64,000 nucleotides of DNA from Agelaius tricolor. Lineage: Eukaryota > Chordata > Aves > Passeriformes > Icteridae. The notes under the pieces were generated by a model that worked only from the letters and a program-made list of their open reading frames with translations, did not search any database and was not told where the DNA came from. The stretch is taken from NCBI GenBank assembly GCA_023055355.1, contig JALJCS010000007.1, positions 4,886,001 to 4,950,000 on the forward strand, in the 5' to 3' direction. Below are positions 24,817-36,800 of this stretch, piece by piece (within the stretch, counting starts at the first letter, position 1; every line of letters begins with the position of its first letter). Both the position numbers and the translations under genes were made by a program.

Positions 24817-27800
24817 CCTAGTATCAATGTTTAAGTATGAATTATGACTTCATATCTGCTCTGACAGCTGTAGCTTCCAATTATAAACTGTGTCTAATTC
24901 TACACCATCTTATTCTCAGTTTCATACCTGTATTTATGTTGCACATTGCTGTAGAGACTAAGCCAGCTCAGCTGACACTGGAATTTTTAGCTTTCCAGTG
25001 CTGCAGCCTCAGCTCTGCACGGACAGCACGAATCCTCAGTGCTCTCCTTACTCAGTTTTTCCCTTCCAGTCCCTGCTTTGCTCTTGCCAGGCTTTACATG
25101 AGCTGGATCATGGGCATGAGGAACAAGGCTGAGCTCTTGCTTTTCACCTGCCCTACTCCCCTCAAACCTGATTTTATACTATAACAGTCTGATTCCTTAA
25201 TGTAGGAGTTCCTCTTTCTCATTTTCATAGAACAGTACTTGTCCTGCTCCTGCCTCCTTCCCTGGTTACAACAGATGTTTGTGCACTTTCTCCAGGGAAA
25301 GGCTATAACCAAAATTATTTAGGCATTAATTCTGCTCCACTCTGGTTATTTAGCCATCCAGGTTACAAACAAATTTTAAAAAAAACCCAAAAAACAAATT
25401 AAAAAGTTGGAGCAAGACTTTTTTTCCCCCCCACACCTACATGCCTAGGAGCATTTGCAGAGAAAGGTATTCTTGGAGCAGTGTTAACACATGGCAAGGC
25501 AATGCTTTCCAAAATGCAGTGACAGCTGCCTGCTTCTTGTCAGGCACTTGTGCCTCATGTGAGGTGCTACTGGATCAAACACATTGAATAAAAGGCAGCC
25601 CTTGAGCTCTGATTCCTGCTCCAGAACCCACATTTGCTGTCCTTTCCCATTCTCCCAGAGAGTTATCCTAAAGTTAGCCAGAGGCAGAGGTCCCCTTGCT
25701 TTCTCTGGCTCTCTTCTCCTTCCATTTCATCCTGCACAGCCACGTCCTGGTCAGAGCTCCATCCCAGCCTTGGGGCTCCTCTCCTGGCTCAGGCAGGGGC
25801 TTGATCCAGGCTTTGAGCCAGCCTGGGTGTCCTCTGTCCCTCCTGAGCACCTCCCTCCCTCCCTGCTCAGGGACAGAGAGCAGCCTGGTGCCTCTCAGGG
25901 CTGTGCAGACCCCAGCAGTGTCCCCAGAGCCCCAGGGAGCAGACACAGGGGGGTCCTGCTGGAGGCTGGCGGGGAGGAAGAAGCAGGGATGAGGTTTCCA
26001 CTCTCAATATTTTCCTGCTGACCTGCTCCAAGCAGCAGCACAGAGCCCCTGGAGCCTGTGGGAGCTCTCTGGCTCTCCCTGGAGCACAATCCAGCGTCAG
26101 CTCTGCCTTTGGCTGCAGGAGGAAGGCACAGAGGAGGGAGGCAGAGCAGGGCTGGGCTGCCAGAGGCCATTTCTAGACACCAAAGTCTATTCCATGTTTT
26201 CTTCTGGACCGTCCCTGCACTGCAAATGGATCCTCCTCTCCAAAGCTCTTTTCCTAGTCCTGCTCAAATTGCACAAATGCCTTTTGTTTAGCTGTGATAA
26301 AAGCATGGGATTCCTAAAAGCCTAACAATTTTTTTTCCTTCTTGAATTGTTTTTAACTCATTTCATGTTTTCAGACAGGAGATAAGTTGTACAAATACGA
26401 TGAACTGTAAATGTTTTAATTGTCTGCCTGTTGTGTATATTGTGTTAGCTTCAGTCTGTCTGTTGGCTGACCCTGGTGCCCTCAGAGCTCTCAGAAAAAA
26501 AGAAAACAGTCCTGCTATATTTGAATCTCTGCAGCTAATTCATATTTATCCTTATTAAAGTTTCTTCTGCTTTGGCTGGAGGATGATGCAGGCATTTTAA
26601 TTCCATCTGATCTATTTCCCAAGTGGGACACAGGGTGACTCAGCCCCTCTGGCTTCTATAACATCTCATTAGGAGCCAGCCTGATGGCTGTGACATGACT
26701 GTAGGTTTCTTACTGCTAATTCTTAAACTCCATCTGCTTTTGTTGCTGTTGTTGGGGTTTCTTTCTGCTGTTTGGTGTTGGGGTTTTTCCCCTATCCCTG
26801 CTGAAGTATTTCAGTTTTAAGCAAAGCACCTTGTGGCAGTTCCAGTTGTGGGTTTCTCTGGGTCTGGAGTGAAGGCACTTGGGATGGTGTTTCATGTTCA
26901 GACTCAGGTGTTTATTATTTCTTATCAGTAAAACAGTCTCACTGCTGTGAATTTGGCAGCTTTTCATTAGAAGGCACAAAATGGCAACAATCTCTTGTTA
27001 CAAGGACTTTTAAGACTAAACTCTCCAATGAAGAACTGACACCTGGATTATTTTCCCTTTTACCCCAATAACTGATCCCAAAGAGCTGCAATGGGGACTT
27101 TTCTGCCCAATTACAAAATGCCACCCAAACCCATGGAGAAGAAGGAGGAAGAAGCATGAAGAAGAAACCCAGGACAACGCCCTGTGCCCTCCATCTTGCT
27201 GCCATCCACAGCATACTAAAAACCCCAAAACCTCAATTTCTCACCAAGTGATGCACCTACACTACTCTCTATAATCTATTTCACACTTTTGTGGATTCCA
27301 GCCTATCTTGAAGTCTGGGAAACTTTCTCCATGAATGAGGGTCAGAGTCAGTGCATCCCTGGGGGTCAGGGCACCCCAGAGCAGACAGAGGAATATTCCC
27401 AGTGCCCTGGGTTTCCACAGCACCTAACAAGTTCACTCCTCATCAGAAATGGTTTCAGAACTCTGGAGGCTGAGTCCCATCCCCAGACCTGTGTGAAATG
27501 ATGCAGTTAATGACCTTATCACTGACTTTGTTTGTCAATGAAACACTGCAGGTTTCCAGTGGCTGATCAACAAGGTCTGCTACAAATGCAGAGAGGCAGT
27601 GCAGGATCTCCAGGAATACCTTTTGTGTCAGACACCTGGAAGTGCTTCCCAGTGATGTATGAGTACCCAGTTTTAGCCTAGGGTGATGTCTGAAGGATGT
27701 CTTATTCCAGACATCTCCTGTGACTCATCTGCCCATGAGTTCTTCACCCTTTGTTCCCTTTACAGTCAGTGGGGAGTGATGAAGGTTTTGGCAGCAGGAG

Positions 27801-30800
27801 GCTGGAGTGGGCTTTTAAACTACTTGGATGACTCTGCCCTGGAAGTGCCTATTGTGCTGTACTCTTAATTTATATTAACATATGTAAATTTCTTTAATAT
27901 TAACTTGAGTTAAATTGCCCTTTTTCTGCCTCACTCCTGAAGGCACCAAGAACTCTTTGAATTTTCTGCCAATCTTCATCCTTTCATGACCAAAGTGATG
28001 CCCATGACAAGCAGTCACTACCAATTCTTTCTTGTGTCTGTTTTTTGAAGAGATGTTCTTCCTAATGTCAGCCTTCCTGGGAATCATTCATCTGTGTTGG
28101 TTCTGTCACTGCTTTCTTATAACTCTGTTTTCCACTGGATACTGCAGGGAACTCCTGCTCTGGGGTGATGTTGGAGTTCTGGATGCTGAGAATTTTAGAC
28201 TTTCTGCACAGACAGACTCTGAGTCCCTGGAGAGCAACGCATTTGACCTGGAAGGCCTGGAACAGGCTTCCAAAATTGATTAACAGCACTGGGATTGTGG
28301 GTGTGGAGTTGGTTAGAAGTGTGTAATATCACAGGGTGGAAAACTTAGAGTTTGGCCTTTTAGAATATAGAAATAAATCTGAAGCAAGATAGAGGTTTTA
28401 GGGTGGAGGCAGGTTCTTCTTCTTCACCTTCTTCCTCCTTCTTCTTCATGGATCTGGGTGATGTTCTGTAATTGGACAGAAAAGTCTGCATTGTGGGATT
28501 CAAAGGATCATTTATTGGGTTAAACATGAACATAATTTAGGTGTCATTTCTTAATTGGATAGTTTAGCCTTAAAATACCTTGTAACAAGAGATAGTTAAC
28601 CATTTTGAGATAGTTAACCATTTTGAGCCTTGCTAGTGAAATGCTGCAGAACTCACAGCTGTGACGCTGTAACATTGATAATAAACAATGAACTCTTGGG
28701 TCTGAACATGAAGTATCATCTCAAGTGCCTTCAATCCCAGCCTCGACAGAGGTAGAAAAAGGAAACCAAAACCCATCAAGGTGACAAGTTAATGCTGATC
28801 CTTTTCTTCCCTGTTTCTGATTCCTAGAAAAAGGCCTCTCTTTGCTAGGGTACCACCTGTGCAACAACACCCTGACCAAAAGTGTGCTTAAAATGGTTGC
28901 CTACCAAAAGTCCTCTGAGAAGAAGACATCCTGTGGAGGGTGGATCCCGTGGATGGTGTGTCCCCAGACACACCACAGAACAGAGTTCCACACTGTTGAA
29001 GTCCCTGAAACCATCACCCTCACAGATTGTTGTGAAGGATATGAACAAGTTGGACTCTACTGCTCTCTAGGTAAGTTTTAGCCAGATTAAGAGAGGAAAT
29101 AAATGCTTCTTATGGAAGAAGATTCACTTCAGCTGAGATGTGTAAAGGCTTAATTCAGTCCTGGGCCATAGGTTCCTATTCACTGAAATAAATGAGTGTA
29201 AAATCATGAACAGTAAACTTTGTCCAACATGGCAAGGAGTAAACATAGCAGATTAAAGCTCCTGATTCTTGCTCTTTGCCACCTCTAGTCACAAATTCAC
29301 TAAACTTCCAGAGAGCCTGAGGAAGGCACCTGCTCATTAGCCCTCCAAGGGCTCATTACCTGTCCAGGCTCAGGCCAAAATCCCTGGCCAAGAGCAATAA
29401 TTCACTGTCTGGTGCCTGCAATTCACTGAGCCTACCTGCATTTACACCAGGAGCTTTCTCCTCAAAAGGAATTCAGGATGCACTTGGGATAGATAACATC
29501 TCCTTTGATGTGGAGCAGGGTCTGTTCCCAGAATGCAAACCCAGTTTTGGTTCCCATTTAAAACAACCTGTGACCTCAGGGCAATGTGATAGCAGAAGCT
29601 TTCCAACCAAAACTAGACTAGGACCCATTTTCTTAGGACTTCCTTGGTTACCTGTGACTGTGTGGGAGGTCTGAGGACTGGTGAACTTTTTGGTGGATCT
29701 GATACAACATCTGAGTGTTAATAAGAGTCTATTCAGGAGGACTTTATCACCTTTGTCTCAAGATGGAAGCTTTTTCCCCTTCCTATATAAGGGTTACCAG
29801 CTGTCAATAAGAAATTCCCAGTTTTATCAGAACTTGAGACATAGATGGAGGGGATTCCTTGGGGAAAAGGAACTTTCTTTTTCCAATGGATAAATTTAGA
29901 TGCTTCTAAGCTGAACAGGCCTCTTGAATTATCTAAACCAGCACTGAACTTTTCTGTCATCCAGAAAAGTTCCGCAGGACGTAGTTTTGTCTCTTATTTT
30001 TTGCATTTTCCCTATTTCCGCTTTTCAGTATGAACCTGGGTGTTAACATAACCCCACACAGGAACAGCAGATTGAAAGGAAAGGTCCTGTGGCAGCCCTG
30101 GCCCTTGTTTTGGGTCATAAGACTTGGGTGACTCAGATCTGTGGGAATGTCCCCAAACCTGCTCCTGCAGAGGCTCATGTAACTGTGCTATGAGGGGGGA
30201 TGAGCCATATGTCCTGTCATGGGATCTGTCAAGAACAATGTGCTCATCCCACATTTAAGTTGCTTCAGAGCATTGGAAAAAGAATTTCCAAACATTATTT
30301 TTCCCCCACAGGCGTTTTCTCCACAGTCACAGGTAGAATATTGTGTGTCTAGCAGGATTTTAACAGGATGGGGACACAAAAATGGTCTATATGTTTTATT
30401 TGTACCTAAAAATATTTTCTTGCTAGAGAAGAGAAATTAAAGCATAATTCCTAATTTACTGTATCCTGCTGTTGTTTGGCTGTTATGGAGTCCCAGCAAA
30501 GCAGAATTTGAGCTGCAGATTACTGTGTCCCCAAGCAGATTTGTCAGACAGGCAAAGGACCTGCTGCTGATCATCTCTATTTTCCAAGCATCAGCTCCAT
30601 CTCCAGTGCATCTAATTCTGGTTGAAAAGTTACTTCAGTGAAGTCTTTTGGATATACAGACATGTGCATACATGTTTGCCTGTAAGTATCTCATGGCAAG
30701 ACTGAGAGGCAAGCAGAGAAAATGGCTTTTTAATTCTGTAGTACAAGGAAAGAGCTATGCCAGCTAAATGTGGAAAACTCACCATGGTTGTCACTGCACA

Positions 30801-33800
30801 AGAAATTCAGGTGTTTCTGAACCTCTGAAAGTCAAGACCATCTTCTTGTGTGGAAAAAAAAGCATCCTGGTAACGCTTGAAATATTTCTTTCCCACTATA
30901 ATTCTGTCTCTTAAAAGCATCTCTAGGGATATTTTAGGCTTGAGAGCTGTTGATGATTCTGTTTCATCCAACATGAACAAATCTGTAAATCTCTTGTAAA
31001 GCTCAGCTGCAGAATTTCCACCCTGCCCCTGCCATGTTGTTGATGGGCACTCTGGGCAGGTTTGTCCATGAAATGCTGTGGTCACCCTGACACTTTTTCC
31101 TGTAAAAATTAATTTGGGAATATTTAAAACCATTTAAGGATTTGTATGGCTTCTAGGTGATTTCCATGTTTACATTATTCTGGTATCTTTGCTTTTTCAG
31201 GGCATTAGTCATAAATTCTGTGAATGGTAATGCACTGTCTAGACACAGTCTTAAATAAATGATGAGAAGAGAAACTGGAACTGCAGAAATTACTGCACAG
31301 CACACTGCTGAACTGCTGTTATTTTCTTCATGACATTATCCATGCTGGCGTGCTCCCCACCCTGCCAGGGCTGGAAAGGTCTCCATGACCTTTCCCAGGA
31401 GCCTGCTCCTGGCCACTCCTCACCTTCTCTTCCTAGAAGGAAACATTTGCCCCTGCCTGGGATATGGCAGGCCCAGCTTTTATTATTTCTTTACTCTGGT
31501 CAAGTTGCTCTGGTAGTTCTCACACTAGTTGTGTGTCTGTCCATCAGGATACTGTTACAGGTGCGCACACAAATGACTTTGACATTTTAAAATAACAGCT
31601 GGAAAGTTAAATATCTAAAAGTTAGGACGTGCTGAGATTAATTCTTAAGGTAGAATTAAATTTAAAAAAAAAATTTTCTCTCTTTTTGCCCATGCATGCA
31701 GATCAGTGAACCATTTTAATACCTGGTCCAGCTCTGCAGTGCCCCAAGGACCACATTTCCCAGTACCCAGGGATGATGGAGGAGCTCCCCAGACTGTGCC
31801 ATCCTGACCTGCACATTCAGTGCTCTGCTCAGCCTCTCACTGAGTACAGAATTATTTATCACCTCTGGAGGTGAATCCTGGTGGACCCACAGGCAGCAAT
31901 TTCACAAATTTCACAATTTCACAAAGGCTGTGGGTGTGTCGTTCACAGATGGGCAACTGAGCTGCAGAGAAACTGAGATCAAGCCATTCTCTGTTGGTTT
32001 CAGACCTGCCTTCACACACCTTGGGTGCAGTTTTAATTTTTTCATGGATTTATTCTGATTTTCATGGTGCTTAGTGCTGCTTTTAACAACTTGTGTGGTT
32101 GGAGCACAGGGCTGCAGGTCAAGCTCATGGACCTGTGAAACCCTGAAGGTTGTTTCATCATAAAAAACTTCCCCCAGCATCTTGTCTCTTAGGTAGAGAC
32201 AGGACCCAGCTCTCCAGGCTTGTTTCCAGCTGCCTGAATGGATGCTATGGGTATTTCTCCTGCTGGCTGGCTTGCTGCCCACTTTCCAGCCTAAGATGAA
32301 ACCAGAGAGCTCCTCATCTGCCATCTAACCCTGCCTGGTCCCAGCTAGGGAGGGAAAGAGTGCATCAGCACATGATGAAGACTGGTTTTTAAGCACACAT
32401 GTACAAATATACCTTGAAACAAGAAGGCTCAAGACAACTTTAATGGTGGAGTTTCTTGAGAGCACTTGATTTGCAATGGTAAAGCCAGGCTTTCATCAGC
32501 GTGCCTTGTGTGTACAACTTCTGGAGAAGGTTTTTCAGAAAAACATTTTCAGAAAAACAACTAAAAAGTAAAAAAAGACTCATTGTAGGTGTCCCTCAGC
32601 AGGGCTGGGACCTTGCAGAGCTGGCATGCAGATGTTCCCATGCTGGCTGTGACCAGAGCACCCTGTGCTCGGCTGTCACAGGAAAGCCAGGGGACACGGG
32701 TGTCACATGTGGGCAGCACTGCAGCATCAGCCTGGGGTGGGAAGGTGCCAGAATGTCCTGTGGGACTGCACCCAGGAGCAGGTGGCTCTGGCTGCCCTGC
32801 AGTTTGTGTCCCTTGTGTGCCCCCAGCAGCTGCAGAAATGGGATTACTGACACCCCTGCCTGCTCCCCACAGTGTCTGCTGATGGGAATCCTGTCTGGGA
32901 ATTGCCTTGTCCCTTCTTGAGCCCTCTGAAGCTGTCTGTCTCCACACCCCCTGTGCTGGCAGATTGCAGAAGTTCCCTTCTGTTTGGGTGAAGAAGTGAG
33001 TTCTTTCTCCCATTTATTACTGTGGGCTCTGGTGAAAACCTTCACCTTGCCCCCTGCCTTTGGGATTTTGTAAACCTTGCCCATATTCCCCTCAGCCTTC
33101 TCCCCTCCAAGGCAAAAGGAACACCCAGCAATGGTGTTAAATACTTGTCAGATGCTGGATCAGCACAAATCCCAGTTAAACCCTTGGAGAGGCAATCAGG
33201 ATGGAAAACACCCACCTGAGCAAGTAAAGCCTACCAAAGCTGAAGGACCCCAAAACCAGGGCTGTGTGATGGAAACTGCCAGCCTGCCTTTGGAACAGAC
33301 TTTCCCAGGGGCCTCCTCTGTCATTTCATAGATTTGTCTCCACCTTCTGATACCTGAGACAAATGCAGGGTGCTGTTCCCTGGCTCCACCACACACACCC
33401 TCTGGAAGAACCCATCCCTTCCAGATGGAAGGAGAGAGAGGAAGGGGGTTATGGCTGAGCTAATGTTGTCCCTCAGCATCAATCTCCTGGGAGATGCCCC
33501 ATCCTGTAGCCACAGCAGATCCAGAGGCAGGCTGGCAAGTGACCTTTGGTTGCTAAGCTGCAGTTCTGCTTCCATACATTTATGTAAATAACAGAGGAGA
33601 AAAGCCTGTACTTCATCCAAATGACACAGGACTTGGCTGCCTTGCTCCTCACTGCTTGCTTGGTAGGTGACTGTCCCCAGCATGATTGAAGGGGAGAGCA
33701 TAAATTGAATTTCCAAAGTGCATCTGGTACAATTAGGCAGCAATGTGAAGTGAATCCATCTCTGTTTCCGTTGATCTGAAAAAGATGACCTTTTGATTTC

Positions 33801-36800
33801 AGATAAATGGCTCTGTGGCACCCAGCCAGGATTCAATAGTGTTTTCTGAGATTGCATGGCACTCATTAAACCATTTACACTGCAGTTAAACACACACACA
33901 CAAAAAAGAGACACAGGTGGGAAAAAAAAAACCTGCTTTGAATCTCAAAGCTGCTTGAAGTGCACTTGAATCTCAGAGCTGGAGGAATTTCCATGCCTGG
34001 GTCCAGCTGCCTGGTTTGAACAGCAAAGAGCACTGGTGAATAGGGAATTTTCTAACACAAGGAAATCCCTTGGTGCTGGTGTTTGTGCAAAATCCAGGAT
34101 GAGAGGCTGCTCAGCTCCCTGCCCAGGAGGCTGGGAAGGAGCAATCACTTGAGGCTGGGAATGTGTGTGGGACTCAGCTGAGGGCAGCTGAGGCTGTTTC
34201 GCACCTGAATGTGGCTTTGAAAATCAAGAGGGATATTTCTAGGAAAAGGAGCTGTTTGGGGGAATGACTTGGGGAGTGACAGTCCCAGAGAGAGGAGGAG
34301 CTGGAACGTGTATCTGGCAGCAAGTTGTGTGGATTCAGTTTAAATCTTGGTTAATCAAGATAATTTCCCTGGCTGAGGCTGTATCACACCTGAAAGTGGC
34401 TTTGAGAATCAAGAATGAAAATCACACTTGAATGTGGCTTTGAAAATCCATCTCCTTCTAGGAGAATGACCTGTTTGGGGAAACCACCTATGGAGTGCCA
34501 GCCCCAGAGACAGAAGAAGCTGGAACGTGTATCTGGCAGCAAGTTGTGTAGATTCAGTTTAAATCTTGGTTAATCAAGATAATTTCCCTGGCTGAGGCTG
34601 TATCACACCTGAAAGTGGCTTTGAAAAGCAAGAGGGATATTTCTAAGAAAAGGACCTGTTTAGGGAAACCACCTGTGGAGTGACAGTCCCAGAGAGAGGA
34701 GGACCTGGCAGCAAGTTATGTTTAAATCTTGGTTATTTAAGATAATTTCCCTGGCTTTATAAAGTTCAGTTTAAATCTTGGTTAATCAAGATAATTTCCC
34801 TGGCTAGGAAGGTTACTTGGCTGAGGCCAAAAGTGCTAGCTTCAATATCCCCTCCTGCTAGATTCAATATCCCCCTCCTGCTCAGAAACCTTACATTTAC
34901 TCTCATCCAGAGCCTTGGGATAACAGAAATTATAAACCCACAATCTGACTGTTCATAACAGATTTATGGTTTGCTGTGGACTTTTCACTTGCTCTGGACT
35001 TTATTATGTCAAATGTGGTTTTCCTGCACCACGACTGTTCCTGTTGCAGCAAACAAGTTCATTTTCTCCTGGCTGACTTCAATTGCTCAGTAAAGGATCA
35101 AAAACCTGGAGGTGCAAAATGAATGGAAAAGAGATTTCTTTCAGGTTGCTTAGAAAGACCAGAGCTGAGCATTGCTTGGAGCTGTGCTTGAGAGTGTGGG
35201 TAAAGAAGGGAGTTTGTAGGGCTTGGAAATATTTTCTCTTTTCCTCCCTAGAAGAGATTTTGTGCTGGCACTGAGTCAGAACCACTGTCTGCCCTTGGCT
35301 TGGGAATCAGCCACCTCCTGCCTCAGCTGCCCTCTCTGCAGGGCTCTCTGGTGTGGGCTACCAACAGTGGCCAGCTGGAACAGAATTACTGCAACTTAGG
35401 TTAAATTTGTGCCACAAAATGTTAAATGAAAGTTCTCAACTTCTACCTTACACAGTACCTGTTTTCTTTGATCATTAGATAATATTTGGATTAGTCACAG
35501 CTGCTATCAGCCATATTTTCTGTTTCTCAGTGCTTCAGTGTCTCCACATTTAGAAACTTACCTATGAGCCCATCCATCCATAATTATTAATGAAAAGTTA
35601 GAAACTCAAAATTTCTGTAACAGAAATGTCATGGACAAGAGAAAGATCTGAGAATATTTACATCCTTGAAATGAAATAATGGCATTTTAGGCTGCTGTTT
35701 TCTTCCCATTAAAAACTCAGAACAGACACGCTTCTAAAATGAGGAGGAGGTGTTTGGTATAAATTAAATATCACAATTTCTGTACTTTTGTTCTCAGAAA
35801 TGTTTTTCTTACTTAGCACTCAATAGATCCAGTGTATTTGCCTCAAGACCTGGTATTTGTCCAGTGAAGGATATGGAAACATTTGATTATCCTTGCACGT
35901 TCGATACTGAATGTCCAGGGCTGAAAAAATGCTGCAGCTCATCCAAAGGAGCAGGCTGTGTGGATCCCATGCCAGAGGGTATGTTACTGATAAATTCAAC
36001 GCTGCTTCTAATAGAAATATCCTTCATTTTCCCTCCTGAGGGTGGGAGTGGGCAGGAGAACTGTTACCACAGCTCTTCCTAAAACAAATACGGGAATGTG
36101 CCTTGGATGGACTCCAGGATATTCAGCTTCAGTGCTTGCACCCCTGAGCAGTGTGTGGGTGCTGTGGGTCCAGCAAACCTTCCCTGGCTCCTTCTCCTGG
36201 GCTGGCTCCTCTGCCTGTGGCATATGGCAAACGAGGCCCTAGCTGGGCTCTTTGTGGCCCCTCAATGTTTGCCAAGTGAAACCTTGCTTGGTTTCCTCAG
36301 AGCCTCCCTGCAGCCCTGTCGCCTTCTGTAGCAGCAGACCTCAGATGACTTGGCTGTTTTATTTCCTACACTGCAGGGAGGATGTTCTGGTACAACGTGA
36401 CAGTGCTTGTGAAAATGGATTTTAGTGAATTGATCCGGGTGGATTCCCACCTTCTGAATCATTCCCGCCTCTTGCACTCCGTGGTATGTACAAAAACAAA
36501 CTCTTCCCTCCTTGTGCCCACGATTCTGTTACTCAGGGGCCACTCTTTGCTCCCCCTTGGTTCTGCCAGATTGATTTTTTTTGGCCCTATTTCTGATTAT
36601 TTCTGTATTTCTGATTACTGAATGCCGGCTGCATCCATAAGCATTTCAAGTAACATTGATTTATCAGCTTCTTTAGCAAAATTTTCAGGTCTCTTCCAAA
36701 GGCAATTTAAAGACATACTGAAATAAAGAGGGTTTTTCTGCTTAAGAAGTGCTTGCTCCAGCTTTGTCTCAGTTCAGTTTTGGGCCTGTGAAAGACTGGG

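Larger units (their letters stand above)
23140..28827 (+). other. UMODL1: UMODL1 intron 1
   Basis: 5.7 kb with GT-AG ends. It holds a TG/TA microsatellite, a GC-richer patch at about 25680-26180 with short ORFs on both strands but no recognisable exon, and two solo LTRs in opposite orientation. Everything else is featureless AT-rich DNA. Confidence 0.8.

Noticed and set aside
28068..28164. Candidate signal-peptide exon ([13 protein letters not shown]...) close to the EMI exon
   Set aside because: Its donor would lie at the LTR edge and the sequence looks like a decayed CR1 or LTR flank. The 23064-23139 exon has a far better donor and matches the conserved junction.
30807..31133. 108-codon antisense ORF in intron 2
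   Set aside because: No known family, no splice context, and a length expected by chance in a window this size.
32561..33084. Overlapping antisense ORFs of 150 and 162 codons in intron 2
   Set aside because: GC-richer patch with ORFs in several frames on both strands and no recognisable domain or splice support.
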